Shown in pieces: positions 22,293 to 26,592 of a DNA stretch of 26,592 nt. A model generated the notes under the pieces. That model saw only the letters and a list, made by a program, of their open reading frames with translations. It was not told where the DNA came from and did not search any database. The stretch's first letter is position 1; each line of letters begins with the position of its first letter. Origin of the DNA: Chloroflexota bacterium (GTDB lineage Bacteria > Chloroflexota > Limnocylindria > Limnocylindrales > CSP1-4). The DNA is taken from assembly GCA_021789355.1 (NCBI GenBank), contig JAJYJR010000013.1:1-26592 (forward strand). Reading direction: 5' to 3'. The position numbers were made by a program, and so were the translations under genes.

Positions 22293-22841
22293 TCAGGGCT
22301 GGGCGACCACCTGCCAGTCGCACTCGGAGTTGATCTGGAGCGACGTCTCTCCGGTGGCCTGGAGCTCGAGGGCCTGGCCGCGGCCAGACCAGGCCACGCG
22401 GTTGACCGCCACCTCGACGAGCTGGCCCTGCGTGTAGACGACCACCTGGAAGTTGCCCTCGGCTCCGTAGCGGGTGCAGTCGAAGCGGTAGGTGATCGTC
22501 CACGCCGCCGGGGTCCGGAAGCGCTGCGTGGTGCCGAACCCGCGGCCCGTCACGTCGAGCAGCGGGCGCAGCGCAGGCGCGCTCGCCGGTGCCGCGGTCT
22601 CGCTGGCCGTCGGCGCCGTCGCACTCGCGGCAGCCGCGGCGCTGGAAGCCACCGCCAGGGTCGGGCCCGGCGGGGCGCTCCGTTGCGCGAGCGTCGCGGC
22701 CTCGCTCGGCGCGGCGCTCGGGTACGGCCGACTCGCCGTCTGGCCGCAGCCGGCGGCGGCCGCGAGCACCATGGCGGTGACGGCGGCGAACGCTACGTCC
22801 TGTCGCCATCGTCTGCGGCGCCACCCCGGCGGTTGGCTCAC
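22293..22841 (-). CDS. Lipoprotein of unknown function (182 aa)
   Basis: The N-terminus has a basic stretch (WRRRRWRQ), a hydrophobic core (VAFAAVTAMVLAAAA) and a lipobox ending at Cys32 (AAGC), so it is exported and lipid-anchored. An Ala/Ser/Pro-rich linker (about 35-95) leads to a C-terminal beta-rich domain with AAWTITYRFDCTRYGAEGNF and LQINSECDWQVVAQP. The two cysteines there may form a disulfide. The GTG at 22841 is chosen because it gives a complete signal peptide; no clear ribosome-binding site is seen. It diverges from the methyltransferase-murT-gatD operon. Function is unknown. Confidence 0.72.
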   Translation of the reverse strand: MSQPPGWRRRRWRQDVAFAAVTAMVLAAAAGCGQTASRPYPSAAPSEAATLAQRSAPPGPTLAVASSAAAAASATAPTASETAAPASAPALRPLLDVTGRGFGTTQRFRTPAAWTITYRFDCTRYGAEGNFQVVVYTQGQLVEVAVNRVAWSGRGQALELQATGETSLQINSECDWQVVAQP

Positions 22842-23138
22842 TCGACGCGTCCATCTACCGGCGCGCTGGTCGCCGGCGGCGAGTCGAGACAACCGACCCG
22901 CTCGGCGGCAGCTGTGCGGCACGGGATGCTCCCATGATCCCACGCCGCGCCATGGTCTCCCGAGCTTCGTCGTGCCGCCCCGGGCCGCACGATACTCGTG
23001 GCGGGCGTGCGCCTGGCTCCCCGCCTGGCTGCGGGCGAGGGGCCACCGGCCCTGGCAGAAGCGGTCGTCTCGCGGGTGGGGACGAGCGCTTCGATCAGTA
23101 CAGCAGTCTGGCCGTCCACACATGTCGAGCCCCCAACC

Positions 23139-23167
23139 TTGACACGGCGCGGGTCGCTCAGTACGGT
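23139..23167 (+). promoter_or_regulatory. Sigma70-type promoter for the methyltransferase-murT-gatD operon
   Basis: TTGACA (23139-23144), a 17-base spacer, then TACGGT (23162-23167). The -35 is a perfect match and the spacing is optimal. The predicted start of RNA near 23174 leaves a leader of about 94 bases before the ATG at 23268. The remaining part of the 22842-23267 gap shows no gene. Confidence 0.6.
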
Positions 23168-23267
23168 GGCCGTGCCGACACGTGGGGGAGGTGGTGGCGG
23201 TGGTCCGGGCGCCAGCAGGACGGGGCAGTAGCAGGCCTGGATGTGCGCTGGCGGGAGGGAGCGGCAG

Positions 23268-24206
23268 ATGACCGCCGGCTCGCGATCTGTGCCCCCGAGC
23301 GACCAGGCGGCCACGCGCGACGAGATCGTCGCTCGCGTCCGGGAGATGTACCGCCAGCATCCCTTCCCGCCCGCCCAGCGGAAGCACACATACCGCAACC
23401 ACGCCGCCTACGTGCGCCGCTTTCTCGATCAGATGGGCATCGAGGTGAGGGGGCAGGAGTTCGGCGACTTCGCCTGCGGCACCGGCCTGATGATGCTCGA
23501 CTACGCGCAGGAGTTCCCGGACACGAGCTTCCTCGGCTACGACCTCTCGTCGGTGTCGGTCGAGCGCGCCAACGCGACGCTGGCCGCGGAGCGCGTGCCG
23601 AACGCGCGCGCCCTGGTCCAGGACATCATGCAGATGGAGGACCAGGAGCGCTTCGCCTACATCGTCTCCTGGGGCACCATCCACCACCTGCCCGATCCCG
23701 CCGAGGGGGTGGCCATCCTGGCCCGTGCGCTCCGGCCGGGCGGCGTGCTCCGCACCGGCATCTACGGCTACTACGGCAACTGGGAACGCCGGGTCCAGCA
23801 GGAGATGCTCCGGACCCTCGCCCCGGACTGCGATCCGCTCGACTTCGACCACCGGATCGCGATCGTGCGGGAATGGGCCACCGGCGATCGCAACTTCAAG
23901 AACTACTACACGGCCCCGCCGGTCGACCTCCACGATGACGACTGGGTGGTGGACGAGTTCCTCCACGTCTTCGAGAACCACCTGCAGCTCGCCGAGATCG
24001 TGGCCTGGCTCGAGGCGAACGGCCTGGCGGTGCTCCGGCTCACCGACTACTACGACCAGGAGATCCCGCTCGACGTGGCCGAGCACTCGGCCAGCCCGGG
24101 GTTCGTCCGGCGCGTCAAGCGGCTCCCCTTCGCCCAGCAGTGCGGAGTCCTCGAGATGATCGTGCGTCCGTACTGGATCTCGCTCCTCGCGCAGAAGCGC
24201 GCCTGA
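23268..24206 (+). CDS. Class I SAM-dependent methyltransferase (312 aa)
   Basis: The Rossmann methyltransferase core has motif I GDFACGTGLMMLDYA (D67-G73), motif II region SFLGYDLSSVSVERANATL, post-motif IVSWGTIHHLPDPAEGVAIL and ALRPGGVLRTGIYGYYGNWE. An extended C-terminal domain follows (GDRNFKNYYTAPPVDLHDDD, WVVDEFLHVFENHLQLAEIV), seen in many uncharacterised small-molecule or peptide methyltransferases. The ATG at 23268 is preferred over 23241 because GGGAGGGA sits 7-8 bases before it. It is 16 bases upstream of murT, so they are probably co-transcribed. The substrate is unknown; a cell-envelope target is suggested only by the neighbours. Confidence 0.85.
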   Translation: MTAGSRSVPPSDQAATRDEIVARVREMYRQHPFPPAQRKHTYRNHAAYVRRFLDQMGIEVRGQEFGDFACGTGLMMLDYAQEFPDTSFLGYDLSSVSVERANATLAAERVPNARALVQDIMQMEDQERFAYIVSWGTIHHLPDPAEGVAILARALRPGGVLRTGIYGYYGNWERRVQQEMLRTLAPDCDPLDFDHRIAIVREWATGDRNFKNYYTAPPVDLHDDDWVVDEFLHVFENHLQLAEIVAWLEANGLAVLRLTDYYDQEIPLDVAEHSASPGFVRRVKRLPFAQQCGVLEMIVRPYWISLLAQKRA

Positions 24207-24222
24207 GCGGGGCTGTCGGTCT

Positions 24223-25641
24223 GTGTCTCCCACCGCCGCCGGGCTGGTCGCCCTCGAGGCGGGCAAGGGGACCCGCTGGCTGCTGCGCCGCTCGGGCCGC
24301 GGTGGAACCTCGCTCCCCGGTCTCGTCGCCGAGCGCATCCACCCCCGCCTCGCCGGTGAGCTGGCGCAGCACATCAGCAACGGCTCGCTCCTCATCACCG
24401 GTACCAACGGCAAGACCACCAGCACGCGGATGATCGTGGCGGCGGTCCGGGGCGCAGGCCTCACCCCCCTCACGAACCGTGAGGGGTCGAACATGCTGCG
24501 CGGCATCACGACCACGCTCCTGGCCGAGGCCAGCTGGCGCGGACGGCTGCCGGTGAGCGAGCAGCTCATCGGGATCTTCGAGGTGGACGAAGGCCACCTG
24601 CCCGCGGTGATCGACGGATTAGCGCCCCGGATGATCCTCATCACGAACCTCTTCCGCGACCAGCTCGACCGCTACTTCGAGGTCGATTTCGTGGCCTCGC
24701 TGTGGGCCACGGCGTTCCAGCGGCTGCCGCCCTCCACGACCCTGATCTTGAACGCCGACGATCCGCTGGTGGCCTATCTCGGGGAGTCCGTCTCGAACCC
24801 GGTGCTCTACTACGGCCTCGAGGACGGGCGCTGGGGACGCTCGCAGCTGCAGCACAGCGCCGACTCGCGCCGCTGCCCGCGCTGCGCGAGCGATCTCCAG
24901 TACAGCCGCTCCTTCTACGCGCACCTCGGCCACTACGCCTGCGCCGCCTGCGGCTGGCATCGGCCGACGCCCCGCCTCTCGGCGTGGCAGGTCGAGGTCG
25001 AGGGGCTCGAGGGCTCCACCATCAAGCTCCAGACGCCCTGGGGACCGCAGACCCTCGCGGTCCCGCTGCCCGGCCTCTTCAACGCGTACAACGCGATCGC
25101 GGCGGCGGCGACCGCGTACAGCCTCGGTGTCCGACCCGACGTCGTGAGGGAGGCGGTGGGGGACGTGCCGGGGGCCTTCGGCCGGCTGGAGCGGTTCGAG
25201 CTCGACGGCCGCCGGGTGCTGCTCGCGCTGGTGAAGAACCCCTGCAGCTTCGACCAGGTCACAGAGATCCTGCTCCGCACCCGCAGCACGCTGCGGCTCG
25301 TCCTCGCGCTCAACGACAACGGCCAGGACAGCCGGGACGTCTCGTGGATCTGGGACGTCGGCTTCGAGCAGCTCTGCGGCCGCCTGGAGTGGGTGATCGC
25401 CTCGGGTCATCGCGCCGCCGATCTGGCGGTACGGCTCAAGTACGCGGGCGTTCTCGAGGGCGCCTCGGGTGACCTCCAGATGCTGTCGACGGTCCCCTCC
25501 CTGGCGGATGCCGCCGATCAAGGCTTGCGCCGGACCCCGCCCGGCCAAGAGCTCACCACCATCGCGACGTACACGGCGATGTGGGCGCTGCGGGAGATGT
25601 TCGTGCGGCGCGGGCACCTCGTGCCCTTCTGGCAGGCGTGA
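24223..25641 (+). CDS. murT: Lipid II isoglutaminyl synthase, MurT subunit
   Basis: A 472-aa Mur-ligase-like subunit that, with GatD, amidates the alpha-carboxyl of D-Glu in lipid II to D-iGln. It has the ATP-binding GTNGKTT (G60-T66), NREGSNMLRGI, FEVDEGHLP and LNADDPLVAYL motifs of the Mur ligase fold. A characteristic Cys4 zinc ribbon is inserted (C218/C221 and C240/C243). The C-terminal DUF1727 domain carries ALNDNGQDSRDVSWIWDVGF (about 362-381), where the catalytic Asp lies. The GTG start aligns with a usual-length N-terminus. gatD follows after 28 bases, the standard pairing. Confidence 0.96.
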   Translation: MSPTAAGLVALEAGKGTRWLLRRSGRGGTSLPGLVAERIHPRLAGELAQHISNGSLLITGTNGKTTSTRMIVAAVRGAGLTPLTNREGSNMLRGITTTLLAEASWRGRLPVSEQLIGIFEVDEGHLPAVIDGLAPRMILITNLFRDQLDRYFEVDFVASLWATAFQRLPPSTTLILNADDPLVAYLGESVSNPVLYYGLEDGRWGRSQLQHSADSRRCPRCASDLQYSRSFYAHLGHYACAACGWHRPTPRLSAWQVEVEGLEGSTIKLQTPWGPQTLAVPLPGLFNAYNAIAAAATAYSLGVRPDVVREAVGDVPGAFGRLERFELDGRRVLLALVKNPCSFDQVTEILLRTRSTLRLVLALNDNGQDSRDVSWIWDVGFEQLCGRLEWVIASGHRAADLAVRLKYAGVLEGASGDLQMLSTVPSLADAADQGLRRTPPGQELTTIATYTAMWALREMFVRRGHLVPFWQA

Positions 25642-25669
25642 GCGCCTGCGGCACGGGAGACCTACGGTC

Positions 25670-26464
25670 GTGAGCACGCCCGGCGCGTCTTCCCCGAGCG
25701 CGGTCAAGCTGACGATCGGCTATCTCTATCCGAGCGTCTTGAGCCAGTACGGCGACTGGGGGAACGTGCTGTGTCTGCAGCAGCGCTGCCGCTGGCGGGG
25801 CATCGACGTCGAGATCCTGCCGCTTGAGGTCGGCACGCCGATCGAACCGTGCGCCGTCGATCTCTTCTTCATGGGCGGGGGTGCCGACTCGCAGCAGCGC
25901 CTGATCGCCCGGGACCTCGTGGTGGCGAAGGGCGACGCCATCCGCGAGGCCATCGACGCTGGCAGCGTCGCGCTCCTCATCTGCGCGGGCTACCAGATGT
26001 GGGGCCGCCGCTACCGTCCCTTCCGCGGCGACGACCTCGAGGGCCTCGGGATCTTCGATGCCGAGACGATCCACTGGGCGGCCGAGGAGAAGGTCACCAT
26101 CCGGGACATCACGAGCGCGGGGCGCGGGCGGATGGTCGGCAACGTGGTCGTGGAGTGGGAGAGCCGGACCCTCGTCGGGTTCGAGAACCACGGCGGTCGG
26201 ACCTATCTCGGGGCGGGGGCTCGACCGCTCGGGCGCGTCGTCGTGGGCGCGGGCAACAACGGCAAGGACCACACCGAAGGTGCCGTCTTCCAGAACGCCT
26301 ACGGCACCTACCTCCACGGACCCGTCCTGCCCAAGAACCCGGCGCTTGCCGACCACCTGGTCCGGCTCGCGCTCCGGCGGCGCTATGGCGAGGTCCCGTT
26401 CGCGCCGCTCGACGATGTCCTCGAAGAGCAGGCGCGGGCAGTGGCGCTGCACCTCCGTCGCTAG
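25670..26464 (+). CDS. gatD: Lipid II isoglutaminyl synthase, GatD glutaminase subunit
   Basis: A 264-aa class I glutamine amidotransferase (CobB/CobQ-like) that releases ammonia from glutamine and passes it to MurT. It has LTIGYLYPSVLSQYGDWGNV at the N-terminus, LFFMGGGADSQQRLIARDL, the nucleophile Cys105 in LLICAGYQMWG, and His216 in AYGTYLHGPVLPKNPALADH. The FENHGGRTYLG and AGNNGKDHTEGA motifs are typical of GatD. The start GTG (25670) is preceded by GGGAGA (25655-25660). The frame is open further upstream inside murT, but that region is not GatD-like. Confidence 0.95.
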   Translation: MSTPGASSPSAVKLTIGYLYPSVLSQYGDWGNVLCLQQRCRWRGIDVEILPLEVGTPIEPCAVDLFFMGGGADSQQRLIARDLVVAKGDAIREAIDAGSVALLICAGYQMWGRRYRPFRGDDLEGLGIFDAETIHWAAEEKVTIRDITSAGRGRMVGNVVVEWESRTLVGFENHGGRTYLGAGARPLGRVVVGAGNNGKDHTEGAVFQNAYGTYLHGPVLPKNPALADHLVRLALRRRYGEVPFAPLDDVLEEQARAVALHLRR

Positions 26465-26566
26465 GCCGAACTTCCAGCCCTGATCCAGGCTGATCCGGCC
26501 CCTTCCACGTTCAGATCGTGCCCCAATCGTGCTGTGGCAGACTGCATGAAGTAGACAGTAATAGGC

Positions 26567-26592
26567 TTGACTTCTGCGCCCGGATGTGCATA
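26567..26592 (+). promoter_or_regulatory. Possible promoter cut by the window end
   Basis: TTGACT at 26567-26572 is a good -35 match. The window ends in TA after 18 bases, where a -10 box would begin. It may serve a gene to the right. The region after gatD (26465-26566) shows no gene or clear terminator. Confidence 0.2.

Noticed and set aside
22293..24644. 783-aa minus-strand frame
   Set aside because: Only its last 182 codons (the lipoprotein) are genuine; the rest is antisense to the methyltransferase and murT.
124..26592. A second copy of the tRNA-Glu 3' end (attR)
   Set aside because: Reading for GGTTCGAATCCCC and CCCTTGGGG found only partial matches (for example CCTTGGGGA near 6172 and CTTGGGGCG near 20888), too short to call.
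1..26592. CRISPR array or cas genes
   Set aside because: No regularly spaced direct repeats and no Cas-like protein seen.

Overview
This is a high-GC bacterial window with many GTG/TTG starts and several probable leaderless or nearly leaderless transcripts. A MurT/GatD peptidoglycan-amidation pair lies at the right end. MurT/GatD occurs in Gram-positive lineages including Actinomycetota and in some Chloroflexota, so a little-studied member of one of those phyla is likely. I cannot name the organism from sequence alone.

Layout. (1) 1-123: an intact tRNA-Glu(UUC) whose 3' end serves as an attachment site. (2) 96-5263, minus strand: a tightly coupled five-gene operon of an integrative element (unknown protein, Prim-Pol/DUF3987 replication protein, TubC_N-like zinc-ribbon protein, small protein, large serine recombinase). 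The last codons of the recombinase lie inside the tRNA. A divergent HTH-like gene sits at 5316-5993. (3) 6303-7732: small ORFs and a VapBC45-like DUF433/PIN toxin-antitoxin pair. (4) 7917-11440: a tyrosine recombinase, a hypothetical protein, a broken XRE repressor, an excisionase-type HTH protein, and an orphan HsdR_N nuclease fused to a RAMA-type domain. (5) 11612-13250, minus strand: a phosphoesterase lipoprotein and what looks like the C-terminal stump of an arginase/agmatinase. (6) 13623-20351: a defence-like block. On the minus strand are a small protein, a Rad50/SMC-like ATPase with zinc hook, a small PD-(D/E)xK nuclease and an unknown protein. Diverging on the plus strand is a 916-aa MmeI-like (type IIL) restriction-modification enzyme. 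(7) 20497-22841: a run of very small genes and a lipoprotein gene. (8) 23139-26464: a likely housekeeping operon of a SAM methyltransferase, murT and gatD.

How it fits together. The left 20 kb reads as a mosaic genomic island at tRNA-Glu: integration (serine and tyrosine recombinases), replication (Prim-Pol helicase), stabilisation (VapBC45-like), and cargo aimed at foreign DNA (HsdR_N-RAMA, SMC-nuclease, MmeI-like). No second copy of the tRNA end was found, so the far boundary lies outside the window or is too short to see. The best candidate for an undescribed system is the SMC/nuclease operon at 13623-17347. It has the three-part make-up of Lamassu/ABC-three-component systems, but with unusually small partners.
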